Part shown: one piece after another, positions 42,312-48,610 of the stretch
Position numbering within the stretch: the stretch's first letter is position 1
How the letters are laid out: the number at the start of each line of letters is the position of its first letter
Assembly (NCBI GenBank): GCA_945901065.1
Contig: CAMDKI010000015.1
Coordinates: 1-48,610, forward strand
Length of the DNA: 48,610 nt
Direction: 5' to 3'
From: Chitinophaga pinensis
GTDB lineage: Bacteria > Bacteroidota > Bacteroidia > Chitinophagales > CAIOSU01
The notes under the pieces: generated by a model
Seen by the model: the letters and a program-made list of their open reading frames with translations, nothing else
Databases searched by the model: none
What the model was told of the DNA's origin: nothing
Position numbers and translations under genes: made by a program

Positions 42312-43997
42312 TTATTTTTTAGCAGTAAGTATCTGCTTGTATTGGTTTGGGTTGTTTAATACTTTAAGGGCAGTTTGTATGTCCTCATCGTAATTAAATG
42401 ATACCATAATGCGGCCGGTGCTGTAGTAGTAGCGGCTTACTATCTCATCTTCTAGCACTTTTTTGATTTCTTCTTTGTGTTTGGTCAAATCGTTGCTCTT
42501 GTCGTGCATCACGTTATCTTTTAGCTTTTTCAGCTCGGCAGCAATTGCATCATAATACTTTTCGTCTTTAGTAGTGCTTTCAAGTTCTTTTAGTAGTTCC
42601 TCGCTTTCGGTAGCATAGTCATACTCTTTGCCATTCAGGTAGGCTACAAAGTCTTGGTAGTCTTTATCGCTAAGTTTAAAGTCCTTAGCTGCAGCAATAG
42701 TTGGGTTTTTGGCCCTATAAATAGTAGCATAATGGAAAATGTAGTTTTTGTTAATCAAGCTCATGGTAATTTTGTTTACCGGTGTGCCTTCTACTTCTAG
42801 GTCGGGGTCAATTCCGGCACCATCATAAACGGTGCGTCCGCCGGCAGTTTTAAATGCTACCTTCAAAGAGTCGGGGGTTTTTGCAGCATATCCATTCTCA
42901 TCTTTGTGTGCATAGTCAAGCGCCTGAATGCAACGGCCACTTGGGGTATAATACTTAGCCGTGGTAATTTTTAGCTTGGTGTTGTAGGGCAAGTTGCGGG
43001 TAGTTTGCACCAATCCTTTGCCAAACGAGCGTTGGCCAACTATTACGGCACGGTCAAGGTCTTGCAACGAGCCAGCTACAATTTCAGAAGCAGAAGCCGA
43101 GCCGCGGTTTACCAATACTGCAATTGGTATTTGGGTATCAACGGCGTTGTTCAGGGTTTTGAAAGTCTTGTCCCATTCATTTACCTTGCCACGGGTCGAT
43201 ACTATTTCTTGGTTTTTGTCAACAAACACGTTGCTTACGTTTACCGCCTCTGCCAACAAGCCGCCTGGGTTGCCGCGCAAATCGAATACCAAGCTTTTCA
43301 ATGTCGGATTTTTAGATTTTAAATCTTCTAAGGCATCATGTACTTCCTTGCCAGCATCGTCGGTAAAGTTGCTCAGGCGTATGTAACCAATCTCAGTATT
43401 GATCATGCCATAGTAAGGCACGTTTTTAATTTTGATGTCTTCGCGAGTAACCACCACTTCCATTTCTTTCTCGGTGCCATCGGCAAGGGTGCGCAATATC
43501 AAAAGGGTAGTGTTGGTGCCAGCTTGGCCTTTCAATAGTGAGCTGATGTCATTGGTCTCCTTATCGATAACCGAAGTGCCATCAATTTTCAAGAGCTTAT
43601 CCCCTGCCAAAAGGCCGGCTTTGTTGGCAGCGTATCCTTCATAAGGCTCCGAAATGGTGATGTAGCGGTCTACTTTGCGTACCAATGCACCTATGCCACC
43701 ATATTTACCAGTAGTTTGCATACGGTATCCTTCTATTTCGGCTTCGCTTATGTACGAGGTGTATGGGTCAAGGGAGTTGAGCATACCGTCAATGCCTTGG
43801 CGCATCAGATCGCTGGGCTGCACTTCATCTACGTAATAAGTATTCAGCTCTTTGTAAAGGCTGGCATAAATATCCAGGTTCTTCGAAATCTCGAAGTAGC
43901 TATTTGTTTGCGTGAAGGCTACAGGCAGCATGGCTGCAATAAGCAGCACAACGAGGCCCCTTTTCATCGTCTTTAGGCTTATGTTATTCAGCTTCAT
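42312..43997 (-). CDS. S41 family C-terminal processing peptidase
   Basis: A 561-residue exported or membrane-anchored protease. The signal or anchor segment is at about 11-30, and the PDZ domain at about 95-185 (GGIGALVRKVDRYITISEPYEGYAANKAGLLAGDKLLKIDG). The S41 catalytic core has Ser302 (RGSASASEI), Lys327 (SFGKG) and Gln331 (GLVQTT), the Ser-Lys-Gln set of CtpA/Prc enzymes. The C-terminal helical part (about 430-560) is typical of Bacteroidota members. It probably processes or degrades envelope proteins. It is transcribed with 273 bases of leader region after hpt. Confidence 0.94.
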   Translation of the reverse strand: MKLNNISLKTMKRGLVVLLIAAMLPVAFTQTNSYFEISKNLDIYASLYKELNTYYVDEVQPSDLMRQGIDGMLNSLDPYTSYISEAEIEGYRMQTTGKYGGIGALVRKVDRYITISEPYEGYAANKAGLLAGDKLLKIDGTSVIDKETNDISSLLKGQAGTNTTLLILRTLADGTEKEMEVVVTREDIKIKNVPYYGMINTEIGYIRLSNFTDDAGKEVHDALEDLKSKNPTLKSLVFDLRGNPGGLLAEAVNVSNVFVDKNQEIVSTRGKVNEWDKTFKTLNNAVDTQIPIAVLVNRGSASASEIVAGSLQDLDRAVIVGQRSFGKGLVQTTRNLPYNTKLKITTAKYYTPSGRCIQALDYAHKDENGYAAKTPDSLKVAFKTAGGRTVYDGAGIDPDLEVEGTPVNKITMSLINKNYIFHYATIYRAKNPTIAAAKDFKLSDKDYQDFVAYLNGKEYDYATESEELLKELESTTKDEKYYDAIAAELKKLKDNVMHDKSNDLTKHKEEIKKVLEDEIVSRYYYSTGRIMVSFNYDEDIQTALKVLNNPNQYKQILTAKK

Positions 43998-44270
43998 AGG
44001 TCCTTTGGGTAGTTAAACAATTCCAAGCTAATGTAAATAGTGATATTAATACAACTCCAATCTACGAACAGTCGTTCCGCATATACTAACGGATTGCTTT
44101 ATGGGTTGCCGTTTTATTAAAACACTACCCTCCAGCAGATGTTCAAATCAATAACGTGCGGCAAAGATAAAAGATTGTAAGGAGGAGGTGACTTTAACGG
44201 AGGTAGCGTTAATTAACATTAGCAACCGATTGTTGATGCACCCGTGCTTCTATATTTGGCAGCCAATGCA
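43998..44270 (-). other. 273-base region between hpt and the S41 protease gene
   Basis: No gene is visible here. A promoter-like box TATCTTTG (44162-44169, minus strand) is the clearest element and would give the protease a leader of about 155 bases. No strong terminator follows hpt. Confidence 0.4.
44162..44169 (-). promoter_or_regulatory. Possible promoter box for the S41 protease gene
   Basis: TATCTTTG on the minus strand, followed by GCCGC, matches TAnnTTTG. No TTG stands at the expected distance, so the upstream element is weak or absent. Confidence 0.4.
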
Positions 44271-44849
44271 TTACGCTTCCACTACCTGATAAATATCTTT
44301 CAAGTTCCTACCAGCGCCATCGTAATCAAGGCCATAGCCAATGATAAATTCATTGCTGATGCGGAAACCAACGTACGGCACATCGAGCTTGTATTTCAAG
44401 GCTTCGGGCTTAATGAGCAGCGTGGCAATGGCTATACTGGCGGGCTGGTGCTCTTCAAGTATTGGCAAAAACCGCGAAAGGGTAGTGCCGCTATCTACAA
44501 TGTCTTCCAGTATAATTACGTGGCGGTCTTTTATTTCTTCCCTGAAGTCCATTATCATCTCCACCTTGCCCGTGCTGCTGGTGCCGGAATATGATGATAG
44601 GCGCGTAAAGGCTATTTCGCAATCGATGTTGATGTGTTTCATCAAGTCGGCGGCAAACATAAATGAGCCGGTAAGCACCGATAAGAAGATAGGCTTTTTG
44701 CCCTCATACTCGCGGGTCATGGCGGCGGCCATTATACGTATGCGTTCTTGTATATCCTCGTAAGGTATAAATACACGGAAACGTTTGTCTTTTACCCTTA
44801 CTACAGGTATTTCCTGCTCAGGGACTAACGATGAGTTTTTGTCCAACAT
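44271..44849 (-). CDS. hpt: Hypoxanthine phosphoribosyltransferase
   Basis: A 192-residue cytoplasmic purine-salvage enzyme that joins hypoxanthine or guanine to PRPP. The PRPP loop VIILEDIVDSGTTL is at 111-124. FLSVLTGSFMFAADLMKHI and the base-binding region VPYVGFRISNEFIIGYGLDYDGAGRNL are typical. The annotated start (ATG 44849) overlaps the end of the LysM gene by 32 bases. The family core begins at about residue 18 (VKDKRFRVFIPYEDI), so the first residues could be extra, but no later ATG precedes the core. Coupled translation with the LysM gene is likely. Confidence 0.95.
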   Translation of the reverse strand: MLDKNSSLVPEQEIPVVRVKDKRFRVFIPYEDIQERIRIMAAAMTREYEGKKPIFLSVLTGSFMFAADLMKHINIDCEIAFTRLSSYSGTSSTGKVEMIMDFREEIKDRHVIILEDIVDSGTTLSRFLPILEEHQPASIAIATLLIKPEALKYKLDVPYVGFRISNEFIIGYGLDYDGAGRNLKDIYQVVEA

Positions 44850-46881
44850 TGATGCTAGTGCTTGATAGTTTGTTCCATTCGGTTAGCTTCTCCACGGTAA
44901 CGCTATACAACCTTGAAATACCATACAATGTTTGGTTTGGCTCAACAATGTGGTATTGGGTGCCAGTGGTTTTAGGTGCTACTGGTTGTGTTGGTTTTGG
45001 CTTTTCGGGTTGGGTGGTTGTTGGCGGTGGTGTTGGTTTTGGCTTTGGGGCATCTTCCTCGTCTGGTGCCGAAGGTTTGTCAACTTTGCCGATAATAAGT
45101 TTCTGACCAGTTTTGAGCATATCGCTCATGCCCGGGTTCCATTTGCGTATGTCGTTTACCGATACGTTGTATTGGCGTGCAACACCATATAAAGTTTCGC
45201 CAGCCAGTACGGTGTGGTATACAACGGCTTCATCTCGTTTGTTGTTTTCAATTTCAGTTTCCAGTGGCACTTCCTCTACAACAGTAGTATTATTGTCATA
45301 CACCATAAGCCGTTGGCCTAGAGATACCGTATAATCGGGCAGGTTGTTCCATTCTTTTATTTTCTCTACCGTAACATCGTATTTCTTAGCAATTGAATAC
45401 ATGCTTTCGCCGTCTTCAACAACATGGTATTCAGGGTATGCCAATATGTTGTTAGGCTCATCAGTATCGTTTGAGTGTACAGTGGGGTCTAACTCTGTTT
45501 CAGGCACCACCACATCAATTATGGTGCTCACTGTATTGGTATCGGTAGCTATTGGTGTTGGAGTGGGTGTGGGTTTGTATATAGTTGTATCGTCGCCAAA
45601 TATTTCCGGGTTGATAGGCTCTGGCATTTTGGGTGGCTGAATGGGCTTCACGTCGCCAAAGCCGACAATCAGGCTTTGTCCTACGCTTAGTTTGGCACCG
45701 GGCTTCATTTTGTTCCATGTTTCAATATCCGATATTGCCACACCGTATTTTTTCGATACGCTATACATGGTTTCGCCAGCTAGCAGGGTATGGTAGTATG
45801 GTGGGCCTTTGTAACCATAGTCGTTTTTAGGTAAATCTTTGTTTACAATAGCTAAGCTATCGGAAATCTCTTTTTTACGATCTTTTTTTACCGCCTCTAT
45901 ATGCTTATCAAGTTGTACGTTTTTGTCTGCAAGTCGTTCTTCTTCAGAGTATGTTTTGGGTTTGTCTTTGCATTTGCGGTGCAGGCATAGACGCTCGCCA
46001 ACCAACGGTTCTTCGCCGGGTACCATTTGGTTCTTTTTATACAAGGCACTCATTTTTATCCCCTCTTTTTGGGAGATAAAGTGCATCGTCTCGCCTGCAT
46101 TTACTACATGAAACTTGTTAAAGCCTTTACTTCGCTTAGGCTGCAGGTATATTTTTGAGCCAGGTATAAGCACCGCATCGGCATCAAGATTGTTGTATTT
46201 GGTAAGCTGGCGCACGTTCATGTGGTACAGTTCGGCAAGGGCGGGTATGTCATGACCTTGTTTTACTATCACCGTTTTAATGTTGTTGAACAAGAAAATC
46301 TCGTTCGGTATCATGTCCAATACCTTGTTGGGGTCGCTATAGTCAACTTGGGTATCAACAGGTTTTTTGGTGTCGAAACGAGCAAGGTTGCGTTCTTCAA
46401 TAATGCGGATGAGCAGGTTGGCATATTGTGGATTGGTAGCATAGCCAGCACGTGAAAGACCCTTAGCCCAACTTTTATAATCGGTGCTTTCAAGCTCAAA
46501 AAGGAAAGCATATCGTTCGCGGGTTTTCAAAAAATCAGAATGGTCTCTGTATGATTCGGCATCGGTATCGTACACCCTAAAGCATTCTTGCTTGGTATCG
46601 TCGTCCATGTAATATCCTTTGCCCGTCCAACCATTGTGGCACTTAATGCCGAAGTGGTTTTTGGCCTTGGTTGTAAGCTCGCTGTTGCCGTAGTTAGATT
46701 CTAGAATGCCCTGTGCTAGTGTTATGCTTGCCGGAATGCCATACAGTGCCATTTCGTTTTGTGCCAACGACGCATATTTCTCAATGTACTGTTCTATGGT
46801 AAACTTTTTCAAGTCGGGCTGGGCCGAGGCCAATAGTCCGCTAGCCAGCAGCAATATTAGTATTGTTATCTTTTGCATCAT
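44818..46881 (-). CDS. Glucosaminidase (GH73) with six LysM motifs
   Basis: A 687-residue secreted peptidoglycan hydrolase. The signal peptide ends about residue 20 (LLASAQ). The GH73 mannosyl-glycoprotein endo-beta-N-acetylglucosaminidase domain is at about 28-165, with Glu61 in AQGILESNYGNSEL as the likely catalytic acid and WAKGLSRAGYATNPQYA near its end. LysM-type segments lie near 203-248, 258-300, 363-408, 485-528, 555-598 and 643-686. The first two are the most divergent. They are separated by Pro/Thr- and Lys-rich linkers. LysM motifs bind N-acetylglucosamine chains and position the enzyme on the wall. A heptamer inverted repeat lies in the leader just upstream. Confidence 0.93.
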   Translation of the reverse strand: MMQKITILILLLASGLLASAQPDLKKFTIEQYIEKYASLAQNEMALYGIPASITLAQGILESNYGNSELTTKAKNHFGIKCHNGWTGKGYYMDDDTKQECFRVYDTDAESYRDHSDFLKTRERYAFLFELESTDYKSWAKGLSRAGYATNPQYANLLIRIIEERNLARFDTKKPVDTQVDYSDPNKVLDMIPNEIFLFNNIKTVIVKQGHDIPALAELYHMNVRQLTKYNNLDADAVLIPGSKIYLQPKRSKGFNKFHVVNAGETMHFISQKEGIKMSALYKKNQMVPGEEPLVGERLCLHRKCKDKPKTYSEEERLADKNVQLDKHIEAVKKDRKKEISDSLAIVNKDLPKNDYGYKGPPYYHTLLAGETMYSVSKKYGVAISDIETWNKMKPGAKLSVGQSLIVGFGDVKPIQPPKMPEPINPEIFGDDTTIYKPTPTPTPIATDTNTVSTIIDVVVPETELDPTVHSNDTDEPNNILAYPEYHVVEDGESMYSIAKKYDVTVEKIKEWNNLPDYTVSLGQRLMVYDNNTTVVEEVPLETEIENNKRDEAVVYHTVLAGETLYGVARQYNVSVNDIRKWNPGMSDMLKTGQKLIIGKVDKPSAPDEEDAPKPKPTPPPTTTQPEKPKPTQPVAPKTTGTQYHIVEPNQTLYGISRLYSVTVEKLTEWNKLSSTSINVGQKLIVSP

Positions 46882-46887
46882 GTTTTA

Positions 46888-46980
46888 AGTTGCGGGTTAC
46901 GGGTTGCGAGTTGCGGGTTACATTCCAGGGACTTGATAAAAATTAATCAACTCGTAACCCGTAACAACCAACTCGCAACT
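46888..46980 (-). repeat. Heptamer repeats forming an inverted repeat in the LysM-gene leader
   Basis: The left side is built from 7-base units AGTTGCG/GGTTACG/GGTTGCG/AGTTGCG/GGTTAC. The right side has ACTCGTA, ACCCGTA, ACAACCA, ACTCGCA. GTTACGGGTTGCGAGTTG (46896-46913) pairs with 46948-46965 at 17 of 18 positions around a 34-base loop. It lies 7 bases before the start codon. Confidence 0.7.
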
Positions 46981-46999
46981 AAATACACCTTTCCAACTT

Positions 47000-47007
47000 C
47001 AAAAATA
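47000..47007 (-). promoter_or_regulatory. Possible promoter box for the LysM-hpt unit
   Basis: TATTTTTG on the minus strand matches TAnnTTTG. The nearest TTG is 26 bases upstream, longer than usual. If used, the transcript leader would include the heptamer hairpin. Confidence 0.35.
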
Positions 47008-47057
47008 ACGTTTGCTTTGGCGGCTTTGGGGTGCAATTATCAACAAATAAAATAGGT

Positions 47058-47696
47058 TTATACAGTTTTTCGGGCAATGAGGATGCCATCGCGTATGGGT
47101 ACCATTACGGTTTCTACCCGTGGATTATCCATTACTTTTTTATTGAAGGCTACAATAGCGGCTGTGTCCTTGTCTTGCTTAGTATCCAATACCTTACCGC
47201 TCCACAACACGTTATCGGTTAGTATATAACCACCAATGGTTACTTTATCTATTACTTGGTCAAAGTAGTTGGCGTAATGTACTTTGTCTGCATCAATAAA
47301 CACTAGGTCAAAAGGCCCTTCCAATGTGGGTATTATCTCTAGGGCATTGCCAATATGATATTGTACTTTATGGCTTATGCCGGCTTTATCGAAATAACTG
47401 CGCACCAAGTCTTCCAGCTCTTCATTAATGTCGATGGTGTGTATGGTGCCACCTTCTTGCAAGCCCTCGGCCAGACAAATGCCAGAGTATCCGGTATAGG
47501 TTCCTATCTCTAGTATGGCTTTAGGTTTTATCATTTTGCTCATCATGGCCAGAAAGCGGCCTTGTAGGTGGCCCGAAATCATGCGGGGCATCATTACCTT
47601 GGCGTTTGTTTCTCGATTAAGTTGCTGCAGCACATCGGTTTCGCCGGTAGTGTGCTGTTCAACGTATTGCTCCAATGCTTCGGGTAAAAATTCCAT
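47058..47696 (-). CDS. SAM-dependent O-methyltransferase
   Basis: A 212-residue class I methyltransferase of the catechol/caffeoyl-CoA O-methyltransferase type (Methyltransf_3). The SAM-binding motif I is AILEIGTYTGYSGICLA (about 60-76), then IHTIDINEELE. FDLVFIDADKVHYANYFDQ (about 130-148) holds the metal-binding aspartates and the family's usual lysine. The phrase DNVLWSGKVLD is conserved. The acceptor is unknown. The ATG at 47696 fits. A strong hairpin separates it from the upstream small gene, so it has its own promoter. A candidate box TAGTTTTG lies at 47718-47725 on the minus strand. Confidence 0.92.
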   Translation of the reverse strand: MEFLPEALEQYVEQHTTGETDVLQQLNRETNAKVMMPRMISGHLQGRFLAMMSKMIKPKAILEIGTYTGYSGICLAEGLQEGGTIHTIDINEELEDLVRSYFDKAGISHKVQYHIGNALEIIPTLEGPFDLVFIDADKVHYANYFDQVIDKVTIGGYILTDNVLWSGKVLDTKQDKDTAAIVAFNKKVMDNPRVETVMVPIRDGILIARKTV

Positions 47697-47757
47697 GGTT
47701 TAGAAATTTGTGTTTAGCAAAACTAGGCAAATCCATTTGTATGGGTGGTTGTTCAAT

Positions 47758-47789
47758 AAAAAATGCGGGTCGTGTGCGACCCGCATTTT
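47758..47789 (-). terminator. Terminator after the 71-residue gene
   Basis: A perfect 13-bp stem with core ATGCGGGTCG (47760-47772 with 47777-47789) around a TGTG loop. It is followed on the minus strand by six T. It is one of the strongest terminators in the window. Confidence 0.85.
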
Positions 47790-47826
47790 CGGCTTTATAT
47801 GAAGTAGGTATTTTATAGTTTCCCTT

Positions 47827-48042
47827 CTATTTTACTCCGTTGCCCCACAGGCCAAGTTTTTTACTTAGCAGTCGATATGCCTTTTCTTCGCTGTTATCAA
47901 AAAAGTCGACCAATTTGCCAACAAATTTTGAGTCTCCAATCATGGCGCTTGGCATGGATGCCTGGCTGCGTTGGTTCAATTGCTCGTTAATGGCTTGGGC
48001 CAAGAACTGCTGTCTTACTCTAGGGTCGTTTAAATTTCCCAT
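47827..48042 (-). CDS. Small conserved-looking protein of unknown function
   Basis: A 71-residue acidic-to-basic protein without signal or membrane segments and with helix-favouring composition (VRQQFLAQAINEQLNQRSQ; GKLVDFFDNSEEKAYRLLSKKLGLW). I do not recognise a family. It lies between strong terminators (48119-48155 for recA, 47758-47789 for itself), so it is an independent transcription unit, which supports it being real. ATG 48042 is the likely start. An antisense frame over the same bases has no features. Confidence 0.5.
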   Translation of the reverse strand: MGNLNDPRVRQQFLAQAINEQLNQRSQASMPSAMIGDSKFVGKLVDFFDNSEEKAYRLLSKKLGLWGNGVK

Positions 48043-48118
48043 GGCCTCATGTTTTAAAATGCGTTAAACACTCTTGCATGAGAATAAGCCAATTTCGTGC
48101 CAAATTTTATTTTAAATG

Positions 48119-48155
48119 AAAAAAGCCCTTCGTCTCTCGAAAACGAAGGGCTTTT
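48119..48155 (-). terminator. Terminator after recA
   Basis: A perfect 13-bp stem with core GCCCTTCGT (48121-48133 with 48143-48155) and a 9-base loop, followed on the minus strand by six T. It lies 64 bases after the recA stop. Confidence 0.85.
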
Positions 48156-48218
48156 GGAGCTATAAACAGCAATTGTTTCGCTCATTTACAGCAGCTAAAT
48201 ATTCAGTGCCTATAGGTA

Positions 48219-48610
48219 TTATTCTGCTTCGGCTGGTTCTTCTTTCTCTTGTGGTAACATATCGCCTTTTATGTGTTGGCGAATTTTACCTTCAATTTCC
48301 AGCATCAATTCTGGGTTATCAAGCAATAGCTCTTTCACCGATTCGCGACCTTGGCCAAGTTTAGTGCTATCGTAAGCAAACCACGAACCGCTCTTTTGCA
48401 GAATACCATGCTCAACACCTAAGTCAACTATCTCACCAACCTTTGAGATGCCCCTGCCGTACATAATATCAAACTCCACTACTTTGAACGGTGGTGCCAT
48501 TTTGTTTTTAACCACTTTTACCTTGGTGCGGTTACCTACTACTTCTTCCTTGTCCTTCAATTGACCAATGCGGCGGATATCCAAACGAACCGAAGCGTAA
48601 AACTTCAATG
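48219..48610 (-). CDS. recA: RecA, C-terminal part (5' end outside window)
   Basis: The last 130 residues of recombinase RecA, which pairs homologous DNA and triggers SOS-type responses. [15 protein letters not shown] and [30 protein letters not shown] are the conserved strands and loop region near the end of the core. [26 protein letters not shown] is the C-terminal domain, and the end is acidic (EKEEPAEAE), as usual. The frame is open to the window edge, and an apparent start near 48608 is an internal leucine codon (TTG). It is complete at its 3' end and followed by a strong terminator. Confidence 0.97.
   Translation of the reverse strand, partial: LKFYASVRLDIRRIGQLKDKEEVVGNRTKVKVVKNKMAPPFKVVEFDIMYGRGISKVGEIVDLGVEHGILQKSGSWFAYDSTKLGQGRESVKELLLDNPELMLEIEGKIRQHIKGDMLPQEKEEPAEAE

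Noticed and set aside
48606..48608. Apparent start codon near the window end for a short RecA-like ORF
   Set aside because: It is the leucine codon in the conserved L-K-F-Y-A-S region of RecA, so the gene is simply cut by the window.
1..48610. Insertion sequence, prophage, CRISPR array or tRNA
   Set aside because: No transposase, integrase, direct-repeat/spacer pattern or cloverleaf was found by eye in any intergenic gap.

Overview
The window comes from a Bacteroidota chromosome, probably a gliding, non-flavobacterial lineage near Chitinophagales or Sphingobacteriia. That placement is an inference. The evidence is type IX secretion (T9SS) sorting domains of both types (B and A), a SprF/PorP-family protein, PorG-family barrels, GldD and GldE, the order porG-uppS-bamA-ompH-ompH-murI, and promoters of the Bacteroidota form TTG-N17..20-TAnnTTTG. 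Shine-Dalgarno sequences are hard to find and several genes of universal families start with TTG. No tRNA, rRNA, insertion sequence, prophage or CRISPR was seen. It reads as ordinary core chromosome with a few small accessory pieces.

Layout. 1-6.4 kb: a surface-export cassette on the plus strand, made of the end of a SprB-repeat adhesin, a SprF/PorP protein and a PorE-like TPR/propeller/OmpA anchor. 6.4-9.3 kb (minus): a DUF2461 protein and a second type-B T9SS substrate with PKD domains. 9.5-12.6 kb (plus): NAD kinase and two tandem PorG-like (DUF6089) barrels. 13.0-16.0 kb: HU, a membrane-anchored TPR protein, a 29-residue COX24-like basic peptide and RNase G. 16.1-19.3 kb: an MbnP-domain protein with a T9SS tail, a thiolase, and a DUF433/DUF5615 toxin-antitoxin pair. 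19.5-23.6 kb (minus): B12-dependent methionine synthase encoded as two ORFs behind a SAM-I riboswitch and a clear promoter. 23.7-25.5 kb: a small lipoprotein, a glycosyltransferase and a periplasmic thioredoxin. 25.7-31.9 kb (minus): the envelope-biogenesis run murI, ompH, ompH, bamA, uppS, porG. 32.2-35.8 kb (plus): mutY, ssb, gldE, gldD. 35.8-48.6 kb (minus): a membrane patatin-like lipase, a beta-helix lipoprotein, a TonB-type receptor, an S41 protease, hpt, a GH73/LysM hydrolase, an O-methyltransferase, a small unknown gene and the 3' end of recA.

How the parts fit. Much of the window builds and populates the outer membrane. UppS and MurI supply cell-wall precursors, OmpH/Skp and BamA insert barrels, and PorG, SprF/PorP, the PorE-like protein and GldD/GldE belong to or support T9SS and gliding. 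Three genes encode cargo with T9SS tails.

The least expected signals are non-coding. Short degenerate arrays with a 7-base period sit in five intergenic gaps: one fills the gap between the two metH ORFs, and another forms an inverted repeat in the LysM-gene leader. A chain of small hairpins lies near 19.32-19.46 kb. Terminator-like hairpins stand directly before the start codons of porG and one porG paralog. No wholly new multi-gene system is evident. The heptamer family and the DUF6089 hairpins are the best candidates for something undescribed.
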